A DNA stretch of 35,622 nt from Planctomycetota bacterium (lineage in GTDB: Bacteria > Planctomycetota > UBA11346): NCBI GenBank assembly GCA_007693455.1, contig REDP01000202.1:1-35622 (forward strand). The letters are read 5' to 3'. This document shows positions 7,688 to 16,099 of this stretch, one piece after another. How positions within the stretch are numbered: position 1 is the stretch's first letter; each line of letters starts with the position of its first letter. A program made the translations under genes and the position numbers. The notes below the pieces were generated by a model. It did not search any database. It saw only the letters and a list, made by a program, of their open reading frames with translations, and was not told where the DNA came from.

Positions 7688-8577
7688 AACTTGATGACGC
7701 TCAAGATGACTTTTTGCGCTATTGCCGTCTGGAACGAGGGCTTTCGCCGCAAACGGTGTCTTCCTATCGGCGGGATCTCAGCCTGCTTGTCACCTGGTTG
7801 TACGACATGGATATATCCTTGCAGGACTTTGACGCCGCAGCCTGTGCTTGCTTTTTGGGATGGCTGCAGGACGACCGAGCTATGGCCGCCAGTAGCAGAA
7901 ATCGCATCCTTTCCGCCCTGCGCTCCTGGATACGCTTTTTAGTTGCCGAGCGACTTCTTCCCCACGATCACCTTCACGCCATGAGTGGCGGCAAGGTGCA
8001 GCGCAGTTTGCCACAAGTGCTCAGTGCTGAAGAGGTACAAAAACTCCTCCAGAACCCAGCGCCCGGTCCGTTGCAGCTGCGTGATCAAGCCGCCTTGGAG
8101 TTGCTCTACGCCTGTGGTGGGCGGGTGAGCGAAGTGGCGGGTATTACCATTGCCGACCTCCGCGATGATGGCGCATTGGTCAAGCTCAAGGGGAAAGGGA
8201 ATAAAGAGCGGATGGTGCCTTTGGGGGCAATGGCCCGTAGTGCAGTGGCCCGCTACCGACAGGATCTGCGTCCGCAATTAGCGGCGCTTACGGGGCGCTG
8301 CGACCATCTGTTGCTTTCGCGCCGAGGGCGGCCCTTGAGCCGACAAGCCCTGTGGCGCATAGTTGCAGCAGCGGGGCAGTGTGCAGGTATTGGCAAGCGA
8401 CTCTATCCGCACCTCATACGTCATAGTTTCGCCACCCACTTGATTGCAGGGGGGGCTGATTTACGTGCTGTGCAGGAATTGCTGGGTCATGCCAACTTGT
8501 CCACCACCCAGCGTTACACCCACGTCGACGCTGATCGGCTACGGGCTATTCATCAACGCTGTCATCCGCGCGCCTAA
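7684..8577 (+). CDS. xerD: Tyrosine recombinase XerD
   Basis: XerD works with XerC at the dif site to resolve chromosome dimers at division. The catalytic residues of tyrosine recombinases are all present: R147, K171, H243, R246, H269 and Y278. They lie exactly one position before those of E. coli XerD (R148, K172, H244, R247, H270, Y279), and the protein is 297 versus 298 residues, so this is XerD rather than an integron or phage integrase. The N-terminal SAM-like core-binding domain (QDDFLRYCRLERGLS) is intact. Translation most likely starts at TTG 7684, 7 nt after AAGGGG at 7671-7676. No ATG start preserves the N-terminal domain. Confidence 0.93.
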   Translation: MKLDDAQDDFLRYCRLERGLSPQTVSSYRRDLSLLVTWLYDMDISLQDFDAAACACFLGWLQDDRAMAASSRNRILSALRSWIRFLVAERLLPHDHLHAMSGGKVQRSLPQVLSAEEVQKLLQNPAPGPLQLRDQAALELLYACGGRVSEVAGITIADLRDDGALVKLKGKGNKERMVPLGAMARSAVARYRQDLRPQLAALTGRCDHLLLSRRGRPLSRQALWRIVAAAGQCAGIGKRLYPHLIRHSFATHLIAGGADLRAVQELLGHANLSTTQRYTHVDADRLRAIHQRCHPRA

Positions 8578-8637
8578 GGTAGCCCGCGCCAGATTCCTGG
8601 GGTGGTCGTGGAAGTGTTACCTCATAGGTTGTTGGAC

Positions 8638-10524
8638 ATGCCAACTGCATCTGATACCGCGCGACTAACCCAGCTGCTCCAGCACTATTGGGGCTATGAT
8701 AGCTTCCGGCCCCACCAAGAGCAGGCCATTAGCCAGGTAGTGGGTGGTGGTGATTGTCTTCTGGTGCTCCCGACTGGTGGTGGCAAGAGTCTGTGTTATC
8801 AACTGCCAGCCTTAGTGCGTGATGGACTGACAGTGGTTGTCTCGCCGCTTATTGCGCTCATGGACGACCAGGTGGCAGCAGCCCAAAACATTGGTATCGC
8901 CGCCGCGGCCCTGCACTCGCAGCGGTCTCCGGCCGAGCGTCAGGAATCCATGCGGGAAGCGCGTAGTGGTCGCCTGCGTCTCCTTTACATATCGCCCGAA
9001 CGCCTCTTGATCGGTGACATTCTGCCCCAGGTGCGGGATCATTGTTGTCTGGTCGCGGTGGACGAAGCCCATTGCGTTTCTCACTGGGGCCATGATTTCC
9101 GCCCCGAATATCGTCAATTACATGACGCTTTTGCCCAGCTTGATGCATCCATACCGCGTATGGCATTGACTGCCACTGCTACCCCAGAGGTGCAGCGGGA
9201 TATGGTACACTATCTAGGTTTGCGTGATCCAGCCCACTTTGTCGGCCACCCTGACCGGGCCAATCTGATGTATCGCTCCATACCGCGTCGTCGGGTGGCC
9301 GAGCAAATTGCCCAGGTTGCCCAGCGGCACCCAGAGGGAGGCGGTATAGTGTACGCCCTCACTCGCAAAGAAGTGGAGAAGCTTGCCCAAGAATTGCGCT
9401 CACGCGGAATAGATGCCCAGGCCTACCATGCTGGTATGGAGGCGGACCATCGTCGCCGCGTGCAGCAAGACTTTGTCGATGAAACGGTTCCGGTGGTGGT
9501 CGCCACGGTGGCATTTGGTATGGGCATTGATCGCAGTAACGTGCGCTGGGTTGTCCATGCAGGATGCCCACGTTCTCTGGAACATTATCAGCAAGAAAGT
9601 GGCCGTGCTGGGCGGGATGGCTTACCCGCCGAATGCGTCCTCTTATTTGGGGCTGGAGACCTGGCAACGCATCGTCATTTTATTGACGTTGATGCTCCGC
9701 CCCCTGATCGCCGCCAGGCGCTTGAAGATCAATTACGTGCCATGGCGCGCTTTGCCACCACTCCCGTATGTCGGCATCAGTTATTAAGTGAGTATTTTGG
9801 CGCCATCTATCCACCGCCTGGTCAGGAGGCGCAGGGGGAAGCAGGCTGCGGGGCGTGTGATGTCTGCTTGGGCGAAACCACCATTCTTGATGACGCCATG
9901 GCCGAGGATGTGGCGCGCAAGCTTATTGCCGTAGTCTGGCACACTAAGGGGGGCTTTGGTTTGGCCCATGTGGTAGCCGTGGCGCTGGGCCGTAATACCG
10001 TTGGTATCCGTCGCCATCGCCATGATCAGCTATCGGTGCATGGCATACTCTCGCATTGCGATGAAGCCACGCTGCGCACTTGGCTTGATCAACTCATAGT
10101 CCAGGGACTTCTCTATCAAGAGCGCAGTGACGGCTTTGCGCTCTTGCGCATGTCGCAGGAAGGGAAGACCTTATGCCGCGATGGCGGGAGAGTGCGATTG
10201 TCGCAACCGCAGCATCGTAAAGGGCGTAAAGCTGCTGGTGGCGAAGCTCGTTCCACTGGCAGCAGTCAGGATGTGGACGAGGCAGCATGGCAGGGAGTTG
10301 ATAAAGGCTTGTTTGACGCCTTGCGTAGCATGCGCATGCGTATCGCCAAAGCCGATGGCGTGCCGCCCTATGTCATTTTCCATGATACCACTTTGCGGGA
10401 ATTAGCCCGCGTAGCCCCCACGCAACTATGGGAATTAGAAGGTGTTAAGGGCGTTGGTCAGCGCAAAAGTGAGCGTTACGGGGCGGCAGTTATTGCAACG
10501 GTACAGGAATACCAGGGCCGATAG
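8638..10524 (+). CDS. recQ: ATP-dependent DNA helicase RecQ
   Basis: RecQ is a 3'-5' helicase that unwinds recombination and stalled-fork intermediates. The 628-residue protein (E. coli 609) has the full bacterial architecture. The helicase core shows motif I LPTGGGKS, motif II DEAH followed by CVSHWGHDFRPEY, and motif VI QESGRAGRDG. The RQC zinc site has one upstream Cys (VCRHQ) and the cluster GCGACDVC, followed by the winged helix. A C-terminal HRDC domain (LFDALRSMR to YGAAVI) is complete. I choose ATG 8638. The frame is open back to GTG codons at 8602-8614, which would add up to 12 residues. It follows xerD by 60 bp on the same strand. Confidence 0.96.
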   Translation: MPTASDTARLTQLLQHYWGYDSFRPHQEQAISQVVGGGDCLLVLPTGGGKSLCYQLPALVRDGLTVVVSPLIALMDDQVAAAQNIGIAAAALHSQRSPAERQESMREARSGRLRLLYISPERLLIGDILPQVRDHCCLVAVDEAHCVSHWGHDFRPEYRQLHDAFAQLDASIPRMALTATATPEVQRDMVHYLGLRDPAHFVGHPDRANLMYRSIPRRRVAEQIAQVAQRHPEGGGIVYALTRKEVEKLAQELRSRGIDAQAYHAGMEADHRRRVQQDFVDETVPVVVATVAFGMGIDRSNVRWVVHAGCPRSLEHYQQESGRAGRDGLPAECVLLFGAGDLATHRHFIDVDAPPPDRRQALEDQLRAMARFATTPVCRHQLLSEYFGAIYPPPGQEAQGEAGCGACDVCLGETTILDDAMAEDVARKLIAVVWHTKGGFGLAHVVAVALGRNTVGIRRHRHDQLSVHGILSHCDEATLRTWLDQLIVQGLLYQERSDGFALLRMSQEGKTLCRDGGRVRLSQPQHRKGRKAAGGEARSTGSSQDVDEAAWQGVDKGLFDALRSMRMRIAKADGVPPYVIFHDTTLRELARVAPTQLWELEGVKGVGQRKSERYGAAVIATVQEYQGR

Positions 10525-10574
10525 CCACGAACACCTTAGGGCCGCATGGGCACATCTTATTCCGCGGGCTCTTG

Positions 10575-10716
10575 GCGGCTCAAAGTTTGTCCCCGGGATC
10601 GCCGATCTCCTGATCGGCCTGCGAAAACGACCTGAATAGGGCGCTTTTTGCGCTAAAAGCATGCACCGCGAAGCGGGAATCCCTTGCCCAAGGTGGGATT
10701 CGAGCCGCCCTGATTA
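10575..10716 (+). mobile_element. MITE-like repeat with bidirectional terminator hairpin, copy B
   Basis: This is a complete copy of about 142 bp between the convergent recQ and ompA-like genes. The left end is GCGGCTCAAAGTTTGTCC, and the right end contains the inverted equivalent CGAGCCGCCCTG. The element is flanked by the 12-bp direct repeat CGCGGGCTCTTG at 10563-10574 and 10717-10728, which looks like a target-site duplication. Internal hairpins are GCCGATC-TCCT-GATCGGC at 10601-10618 and CGACCT-GAAT-AGGGCG at 10628-10643. The second has AAAA before it and TTTTT after it, so it could end transcription from both sides. Confidence 0.88.
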
Positions 10717-10743
10717 CGCGGGCTCTTGTTGGTGCGCTATATG

Positions 10744-10787
10744 GTGCTCTATGAGCACTGAGATGGAAGCTCGTGGAGACAGCTTCC
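10744..10787. other. Two adjacent perfect hairpins downstream of the OmpA-type gene
   Basis: The first is GTGCTC-TAT-GAGCAC at 10744-10758. The second is GGAAGCT-(9 nt)-AGCTTCC at 10765-10787. Both lie 3' of the leftward lipoprotein gene that ends at 10815. Neither is followed by a T-run, so they may stabilise the mRNA 3' end rather than terminate transcription. Copy B of the mobile terminator lies just beyond them. Confidence 0.5.
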
Positions 10788-10814
10788 CCAGAGCTTGCTG
10801 GGTGCTGCCTTGGG

Positions 10815-11441
10815 CTAGGGGTTGCCGTCGATGACGACAATGTCTACGCGGCGATTTTTTTGCCGATTGGCCCGCGTTGCGTTGTCGGCAACGGGAGAGA
10901 ATTCACCGAAGCCAGCGAAGAAAATGCGGTCTTCAGATATTCCTGCGCTGATGAGTTCGCGCAAAACGGCAAGGGAGCGGGCCCCGGAAAGCTGCCAATT
11001 GTCGCTCCAGAGGTCGCGGGTACGGCGAATGGGCTCGTTATCGGTATGGCCATCAACGCGGATCTCTTTGCCAGGATAGCGGCGATTAATGACTTCCACA
11101 ATACGCGCCAAAGAGCGTTTGGCATTCGCGGTAAGATCAGCCGAGCCAGAACGGAAAAGGATTTCGTTGCCTACGGTAATAACCACTTCTCGACCGCGCG
11201 TACTTGTCGTGGCACCCGTGCCATCAAGCTCATCGTCAAGGCTCGGACCAGTGGGTTCTGGCACTTCCACAACGCGTGCTTGTTCGCGAGCCAAGGCTGT
11301 TTCAAGAGCGCCAATTTTGGCCTCAAGCTCAGCAATTTCAGTCTCACGGTGGAGAACCGTGCGATCATCCTGGTCGCGGACGCAGCCACTGGAGAACAGG
11401 GTGGCGGCGGCGAGTATGGCGGTGGTCAAGTACAGTTTCAT
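10815..11441 (-). CDS. OmpA-family peptidoglycan-associated lipoprotein
   Basis: A 208-residue outer-membrane lipoprotein. The start at 11441 gives a short signal peptide, MKLYLTTAILAAATL, ending in the lipobox FSSGC with the lipidated Cys at 20. An upstream ATG at 11492 would lie in the repeat and spoil the signal, so it is rejected. Residues about 28-53 are a likely coiled coil (ETEIAELEAKIGALE). The C-terminal OmpA-like domain carries the peptidoglycan-binding signature VDGHTDNEPI, then SGARSLAVL, FAGFGEFSPV and NRRVDIVV. The domain is closest to the Pal/MotB/OmpA group. With no Tol genes nearby I do not assign Pal. It probably tethers the outer membrane to the cell wall. Confidence 0.88.
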   Translation of the reverse strand: MKLYLTTAILAAATLFSSGCVRDQDDRTVLHRETEIAELEAKIGALETALAREQARVVEVPEPTGPSLDDELDGTGATTSTRGREVVITVGNEILFRSGSADLTANAKRSLARIVEVINRRYPGKEIRVDGHTDNEPIRRTRDLWSDNWQLSGARSLAVLRELISAGISEDRIFFAGFGEFSPVADNATRANRQKNRRVDIVVIDGNP

Positions 11442-11495
11442 GGTCGAAATTGTAGGCACCTCCCACTGCCGCGCAACCGTTCTACCGCTCATCCT

Positions 11496-11637
11496 CAGGG
11501 CGGCTCAAAGCTCGTCCCCGGGATCGCCGATCTCCTGATCGGCCTGCTAAAACGACCTGAATAGGGCGCTTTTTGCGTTAAAAGCATGCACTGCGAAGCG
11601 GGCATTCCTTTTCCTGACAAGCTTTGCGCCGCCCTGT
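11496..11637 (+). mobile_element. MITE-like repeat with bidirectional terminator hairpin, copy C (best-preserved ends)
   Basis: This complete 142-bp copy lies between leuB and the lipoprotein gene. The left terminal repeat CAGGGCGGCTCAAAGCT matches the inverted right terminal repeat (AGCTTTGCGCCGCCCTG) at 19 of 21 positions when extended inward. The element is flanked by the direct repeat CGCTCATCCT at 11486-11495 and 11638-11647. The right copy contains the leuB stop codon, so the element starts 3 nt after that stop. Hairpins are at 11526-11543 (GCCGATC/GATCGGC) and 11553-11568 (CGACCT-GAAT-AGGGCG), with AAAA before and TTTTT after the second one. A CTTTT/AAAAG hairpin and a GCGAAGC hairpin follow. 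Confidence 0.92.
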
Positions 11638-11640
11638 CGC

Positions 11641-12714
11641 TCATCCTAAGCGCGCGATCACCGCATCACCCATGTCCTGCGTGGACAGGGCCTGGACGCC
11701 AGGACCCGCCATGTCGGCACTGCGTAGGCCATCACGCAGGACTGCCCGAATGGCCTGTTCTACGGCATCAGCCTCTGTTTCGCAGTTGAGGCCATAGCGC
11801 AGGAGCATACCAGCCGAGGCAATGGCGGCCAAAGGATTGGCGATGCCTTTGCCGGCAATATCAGGGGCCGAGCCATGAATCGGCTCGAAGAAGCCCACCG
11901 GACCACCTACGGCAGCGCTGGCGAGCATACCAATAGAGCCCGTCAGCATGGAGGCAGCGTCGGAAAGAATGTCGCCAAAGAGGTTGCCCGTGACAATAAC
12001 ATCAAATTGGGTAGGCCGTCGCACCAGCTGCATGGCGGCGTTGTCCACATACATATGGCTGAGTTCCACGTCGGGGTAATCGGCCGCCATTTCACTGACA
12101 ACTTCGCGCCACAGTTGACTGACATCAAGGACATTGGCCTTGTCTACCGAGCACAGGCGTTTGCTGCGTAACTGAGCAGTAGTGAAGGCTACTTGAGCAA
12201 TGCGCCGAATTTCCTCCACCGAATACACCATGGTGTTGCTTCCCACGCGCCCATCACCACTGCCACTGACGCCACGTGGTTCGCCAAAATAAATGCCACC
12301 GGTGAGTTCACGCACAACCATTATGTCGGTGCCGCGTACGACCTCAGGCTTGAGGGTCGAGGCATCGACCAGCTCATCATAGACCACAGCTGGGCGAAGG
12401 TTGGCGAAAGCGCCCAGCTGTGAACGCAGCTGCAAAAGACCTGCCTCTGGCTTGAGGTGGTGTGGCATGTCTTCCCACTGCGGTCCACCGATGGCGCCAA
12501 AAAGCAGCGCGTCGCTAGCCTTGACTCCGGTGATGGTATCTTCGGGCAGGGGAACCCCGGTGGCATCAATGGCAGCTCCACCAGCGAGATACTCCTGGAA
12601 AGTGAAGTCATGGCCAAAGCGTTCACCGATGGCTTGGAGTACGCGCACTGCCTGGGTGTTGACTTCTGGGCCGATGCCATCGCCATGGATCAGGGAGATA
12701 GAAAAGCTGCTCAT
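11641..12714 (-). CDS. leuB: 3-Isopropylmalate dehydrogenase
   Basis: LeuB oxidises and decarboxylates 3-isopropylmalate with NAD in leucine synthesis. The 357-residue protein begins [18 protein letters not shown], giving the family N-terminal strand and loop. It contains the isocitrate/isopropylmalate dehydrogenase signature [19 protein letters not shown] and the NAD-binding [15 protein letters not shown]. Length is normal. The start at 12714 is preferred to 12744, which would add ten residues not expected in the family. An AGTGAG lies upstream on the coding strand. leuA, leuC and leuD are not in the window. A mobile terminator (copy C) follows its stop codon by 3 nt. Confidence 0.96.
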   Translation of the reverse strand: MSSFSISLIHGDGIGPEVNTQAVRVLQAIGERFGHDFTFQEYLAGGAAIDATGVPLPEDTITGVKASDALLFGAIGGPQWEDMPHHLKPEAGLLQLRSQLGAFANLRPAVVYDELVDASTLKPEVVRGTDIMVVRELTGGIYFGEPRGVSGSGDGRVGSNTMVYSVEEIRRIAQVAFTTAQLRSKRLCSVDKANVLDVSQLWREVVSEMAADYPDVELSHMYVDNAAMQLVRRPTQFDVIVTGNLFGDILSDAASMLTGSIGMLASAAVGGPVGFFEPIHGSAPDIAGKGIANPLAAIASAGMLLRYGLNCETEADAVEQAIRAVLRDGLRSADMAGPGVQALSTQDMGDAVIARLG

Positions 12715-12891
12715 TGTCGACTCACTTGGGAAAAACGGGCGCATGGCGCCGATGACTGGTGAAGGGGAAGGATGGTTTCCTTATCGCGAAGGGGGCATGA
12801 TGGGGCACTTTGTGGCGGTGCAATACGTCGCTGTTGGTATGGCATCGCCTCTGGGTCCTTGCCTCGCTGGTGGGCTGCCCATCCTTATGTT

Positions 12892-13377
12892 ATGGCATGG
12901 GCACAACCATTCTGGCTCATTGATGGCCACAATCTCTTGCATACCATCGGCGAATTGCGGCGCCTGATGAGCAATGATATGGTCCTCGCCCAAGAGTGTT
13001 TGTTGTCGCGATTGGCTGCCGTGCAGGGGTCAACCTGGTGTTTTTTTGATGGTGGTCCAGACGGGCAGGCGCACTCTAGGCACCACGATCAATCTGTGGT
13101 CCAGGTGTATGCGGGGGCCTCATGTGCTGATAATGCAATTATTGCCTGGTTGCAGCGCTATCCCCAGCGTCGCCCGGCCACGGTGATTACGGCCGATCGT
13201 GATTTGCGCTTACGCGCTCGCGCGCAAGCGGCGAAGGTGCTCGACCCCATAGCCTTTTGGCGCCGTCATGTCCCACGCAATGGCGCATCGGTAGATGAGC
13301 CCATTGTGGATCAGCATCGCCCCTTGGCTGAACATGAAGTTGAGGAGTGGTTACGGTATTTTGAAGCGGACGATTGA
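12892..13377 (+). CDS. NYN-domain (YacP/Rae1-type) ribonuclease-like protein
   Basis: A 161-residue protein of the PIN-like NYN family, which includes B. subtilis YacP/Rae1, an endonuclease that cleaves mRNA in the ribosome. The acidic residues of the fold are visible: WLIDGHNLLH at the N-terminus, CADNAIIAWL in the middle, and VITADRDLRLRARAQ near the C-terminus. The start at 12892 places the IDGHN strand close to the N-terminus as in relatives. It has a poor Shine-Dalgarno site, and the open frame extends to an ATG at 12772. It is divergent from leuB and converges on the histidine kinase gene. Whether it acts on ribosomes here is inference only. Confidence 0.8.
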   Translation: MAWAQPFWLIDGHNLLHTIGELRRLMSNDMVLAQECLLSRLAAVQGSTWCFFDGGPDGQAHSRHHDQSVVQVYAGASCADNAIIAWLQRYPQRRPATVITADRDLRLRARAQAAKVLDPIAFWRRHVPRNGASVDEPIVDQHRPLAEHEVEEWLRYFEADD

Positions 13378-13414
13378 GTATGCGTTGCTCGGGCTCTCCT
13401 GGGAGCGTAGTCGC

Positions 13415-15214
13415 CTAGCCTTGGGACACGAGAGGGAGAGAGAGGGTGAAGGTGGAGCCTTCTCCTGGAGTAGAGCTAACGCTGATATGTCCACCATGAC
13501 TTTGCACCACGTGACGTACAATGCTTAAGCCCAGTCCAGTGCCGCCAACTTCTCGTGAGCGCGCTTTGTCAACACGGTAGAAACGCTCCCAGATACGTTC
13601 AATATGCTTGGCGGTAATGCCGATACCATTATCACGTATTTCACAGTGCAATTGTTGTTGCTCAATTCGTGCCAACACGGTTACCGTGCCCCCTTGGGGA
13701 GTGTATTTAACGGCATTATCGATTAAGTTGTCAAAGGCTTGGTGTAGGAGCTCTGGATCTCCCCGCACTGGTAGGGGATGTTGCGGAAGATCATTATTGA
13801 GTGTAATGGCGTTATCTTCGGCAGTGGTTTTCAATTGATGGCTGCTTTGACGCAGAAGAGACCCGACATCAATAATCTCCCATTCGCAGCTATTGCTGCC
13901 CACTTCTGCGCGCGAAAGGGTGAGGAGATCCATGACGATACTGCTGAGTCGCAGGCATTGATCAGAAACTTTGCCGATAAAACGATGGCGAATGGCCTGG
14001 GGCATATCTGGGTCATCAAGAACCGTTTCCACTAAACCACGGATGGCTGCTAGGGGTGTTTTCAGCTCATGACTCACATTGGCAACAAAATCTCGCCGCA
14101 TGTGCTCAATGCGCCTGCGTTGGCTGACGTCATGCAGCACCAGAACAGCGCCAACAATGTGTTGTTGCTGATCGGCGAAGGTACTGCAGTGCAGTTCGAT
14201 ACTGAGCTCTTGAAGGGAGCGGCGTTGGCTCCAGCAGCTATAGTTTTGTTGACGGGTTACCCCATCGGCGAGGACGGCATCAAGGGTTTCACGGACAGTG
14301 GGATCTCGCGAGCACTCCCATAATGGACAACGAACCTGAGGAATATCGCAGTCGAGTATATCTGCCGCCGCCCCATTCATCATTATTACCTGCTGCTGTG
14401 TGTCTACCGCAACCACTCCTTCATCAAGGGCTGTGAGAATGGCTTGCAGGCGATTGCGCTCATCGGTAATAATATCTAGGCGCTGCTGCAATGCTTCGGC
14501 AAGGGCGTTAAAGGTATCGGCGAGAACCCCAAGCACGTCTTGTTTATTGCCCACTGGTACGATGCGCTGACTAAAATCGCCCTGGCGAAAGGCATTCGCT
14601 GCCGCAGTCATCGCCCGTAAGGGCTGAGAAAGGCGCCCTGCCCACCAGAATCCAATGAGCACGGCTATGGTGACTCCACCGATGCTGGCGACCACAAGAT
14701 TGCCAATAAGGGCGTTGCGGCGCTGCGCCACTTCAAGCAGCGGGTAAGCCACTCGCGTGAGTGCAATCATCGCACCGTTACTATCGCGCATATGCTGGGC
14801 AACGTAGAGCAGATCGTAATGTACGCTGGAGCTATAACGCAGGGCAGTACCGCTGCCCGTCTCCAGGGCTTGCTGCACTTCGCTGCGCTGGAGATGGTTA
14901 TCCAGTTCATGATAAGGCCGTCGCGATTCGGCAAGCACGGAGCCATCGGGGGCGATAATGGTAACACGCGCGTTGAGAGCGCGGTCGAGTACGCGGACCT
15001 GTTCGCGCACTTCTTCAAGGCGGCCCTCTTGTATGAGCGGCTTGCACAGGGCGTTGATGGCGCTGGTCTTCTGCTGGAGGGTTGTGGTGAGCTGCTCAAT
15101 GTTATCGCGGGCAAGTTGTCGCGCGGCAATGGTTCCTGTTATCGCCACCGCGAGGATAACGATAATGGCGTTGCTGAGAGCAAGTTTCCAGCGGAGGTTT
15201 AACTGTGCGATCAC
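13415..15214 (-). CDS. phoR: PhoR-type membrane sensor histidine kinase
   Basis: A 599-residue sensor kinase, close in size and layout to B. subtilis PhoR (579). It has a first membrane helix at about 11-31, an extracytoplasmic domain of about 130 residues, a second membrane helix near 170-190, then HAMP, PAS (about 250-355), the dimerisation domain with phospho-acceptor H382 in VSHELKTPL, and an ATPase domain with N box DNLIDNAVKYTP, G1 DNGIGI and G2 GGTGLGLSIV. It starts with GTG at 15214, 18 nt after the partner regulator gene stop. No better start keeps the first membrane helix. It likely reads phosphate or another envelope signal. The Pho assignment rests on architecture, and no phosphate transport genes are in the window. 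Confidence 0.88.
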   Translation of the reverse strand: MIAQLNLRWKLALSNAIIVILAVAITGTIAARQLARDNIEQLTTTLQQKTSAINALCKPLIQEGRLEEVREQVRVLDRALNARVTIIAPDGSVLAESRRPYHELDNHLQRSEVQQALETGSGTALRYSSSVHYDLLYVAQHMRDSNGAMIALTRVAYPLLEVAQRRNALIGNLVVASIGGVTIAVLIGFWWAGRLSQPLRAMTAAANAFRQGDFSQRIVPVGNKQDVLGVLADTFNALAEALQQRLDIITDERNRLQAILTALDEGVVAVDTQQQVIMMNGAAADILDCDIPQVRCPLWECSRDPTVRETLDAVLADGVTRQQNYSCWSQRRSLQELSIELHCSTFADQQQHIVGAVLVLHDVSQRRRIEHMRRDFVANVSHELKTPLAAIRGLVETVLDDPDMPQAIRHRFIGKVSDQCLRLSSIVMDLLTLSRAEVGSNSCEWEIIDVGSLLRQSSHQLKTTAEDNAITLNNDLPQHPLPVRGDPELLHQAFDNLIDNAVKYTPQGGTVTVLARIEQQQLHCEIRDNGIGITAKHIERIWERFYRVDKARSREVGGTGLGLSIVRHVVQSHGGHISVSSTPGEGSTFTLSLPLVSQG

Positions 15215-15232
15215 AGGTCTATTATCATCGCA

Positions 15233-15952
15233 TCATTCATCGAGAAAGCGATAACCCACTCCGCGAATGGTTTCCACCATGTCACGAGCGCACCCAAGTT
15301 TTTTGCGGATAGATCGAATATGTACGTCGATATTGCGATCAAGAACGATTGCGCCATCACCTATGACGCTGCCAATGAGTTGATCGCGAGTGAAGACGCG
15401 GCCAGGATGAGTGGCGAGGAAATGGAGTAAACGGAACTCGGTGGCAGTAAAACGCTCTGGTTGGTCATTGATGCGCACTTCGTGGCGTCCGGCATCAATG
15501 GATAATGGACCGATGCTCACTTGTTCAGGGCCGCTGTTTTCAGAAGGGATGCTATTGCTACGCGATCCGCGGCGCAGCATGGCCTTGACGCGAGCAATCA
15601 GTTCTCGTGGGCTAAAGGGTTTGCTAATGTAATCGTCGGCTCCCATGCCGAGTCCCAGTACCACATCGCTTTCTTCACTTTTGGCCGTTACCATGATCAC
15701 TGGCACCCGTGAAGTGCGAGATTCGGCACGAATATGCCGACAAATTTCTAAGCCATCCAGTCCTGGTAGCATAAGATCAAGAACAACGAGATCAGGAGGG
15801 GTGCGCTGGATCTCAGCAATGCCTTGGTGTCCATTGCCAATTCCCACTACATCGAATCCTTCGCGCATGAGGTTATAGACGACCAGTTCGCGTATGTCTG
15901 GTTCGTCTTCAATTACCACGATGCGCGCGGTTTTACCGGGGGATGGGCCCAT
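15233..15952 (-). CDS. phoB: PhoB-type response regulator (OmpR family)
   Basis: A 239-residue two-domain regulator. The receiver domain has the acidic pair E15/D16, phospho-acceptor D59 (VVLDLMLPG), and the TAKSEE and YISKPFS segments. The C-terminal winged helix is of the OmpR/PhoB class (ERFTATEFRLLHFLATHPGR, then DVHIRSIRKKL and VETIRGVGYRF). The start at 15952 follows AAAGGA at about 7 nt. It is the first gene of a two-gene operon with the kinase downstream. The name PhoB is a best guess, since close paralogues serve other signals. I found no Pho box in its own promoter region. Confidence 0.88.
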   Translation of the reverse strand: MGPSPGKTARIVVIEDEPDIRELVVYNLMREGFDVVGIGNGHQGIAEIQRTPPDLVVLDLMLPGLDGLEICRHIRAESRTSRVPVIMVTAKSEESDVVLGLGMGADDYISKPFSPRELIARVKAMLRRGSRSNSIPSENSGPEQVSIGPLSIDAGRHEVRINDQPERFTATEFRLLHFLATHPGRVFTRDQLIGSVIGDGAIVLDRNIDVHIRSIRKKLGCARDMVETIRGVGYRFLDE

Positions 15953-16099
15953 ACATCGATCCTTTATCAGTATGTCGGAACACGGTGCTTATGCAGGATG
16001 AGACACTACGCTGCAATTGTAAAGAACATATAAATATGTGGTGAATATTTGTGTATTGATAAAGAGGGAGATGTGTAGGGGTATGCATGGGTTCATGGC
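15953..16099 (-). promoter_or_regulatory. AT-rich upstream region of the phoB-phoR operon
   Basis: This 147-bp spacer between menE (ending) and phoB (starting), both leftward, is clearly richer in A+T than its surroundings, as expected of a promoter region. It contains the inverted repeat ACATAT-AA-ATATGT at 16026-16039, a possible operator. I could not pick a convincing -35/-10 pair. No terminator for menE is obvious. Confidence 0.4.

Noticed and set aside
7684-8577. Phage or integron integrase
   Set aside because: Length and all six catalytic positions match E. coli XerD shifted by one residue, and there are no phage genes or attachment-site tRNA next to it.
10773-11564. 263-codon frame on the + strand opposite the OmpA-type lipoprotein
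   Set aside because: It lies antisense to a well-supported lipoprotein with signal peptide and OmpA signature, and runs into the repeat at its end.
10555-11640. Short frames sharing the peptide GIADLLIG at copies B and C
   Set aside because: They are readings of the mobile element itself. The shared peptide follows from the DNA repeat and stops at the same place in each copy; no ribosome site or gene-like codon use is present.
15953-16099. Pho box in front of phoB
   Set aside because: No two CTGTCAT-like 7-bp repeats at 11-bp spacing were found; only an unrelated ACATAT/ATATGT inverted repeat is present.
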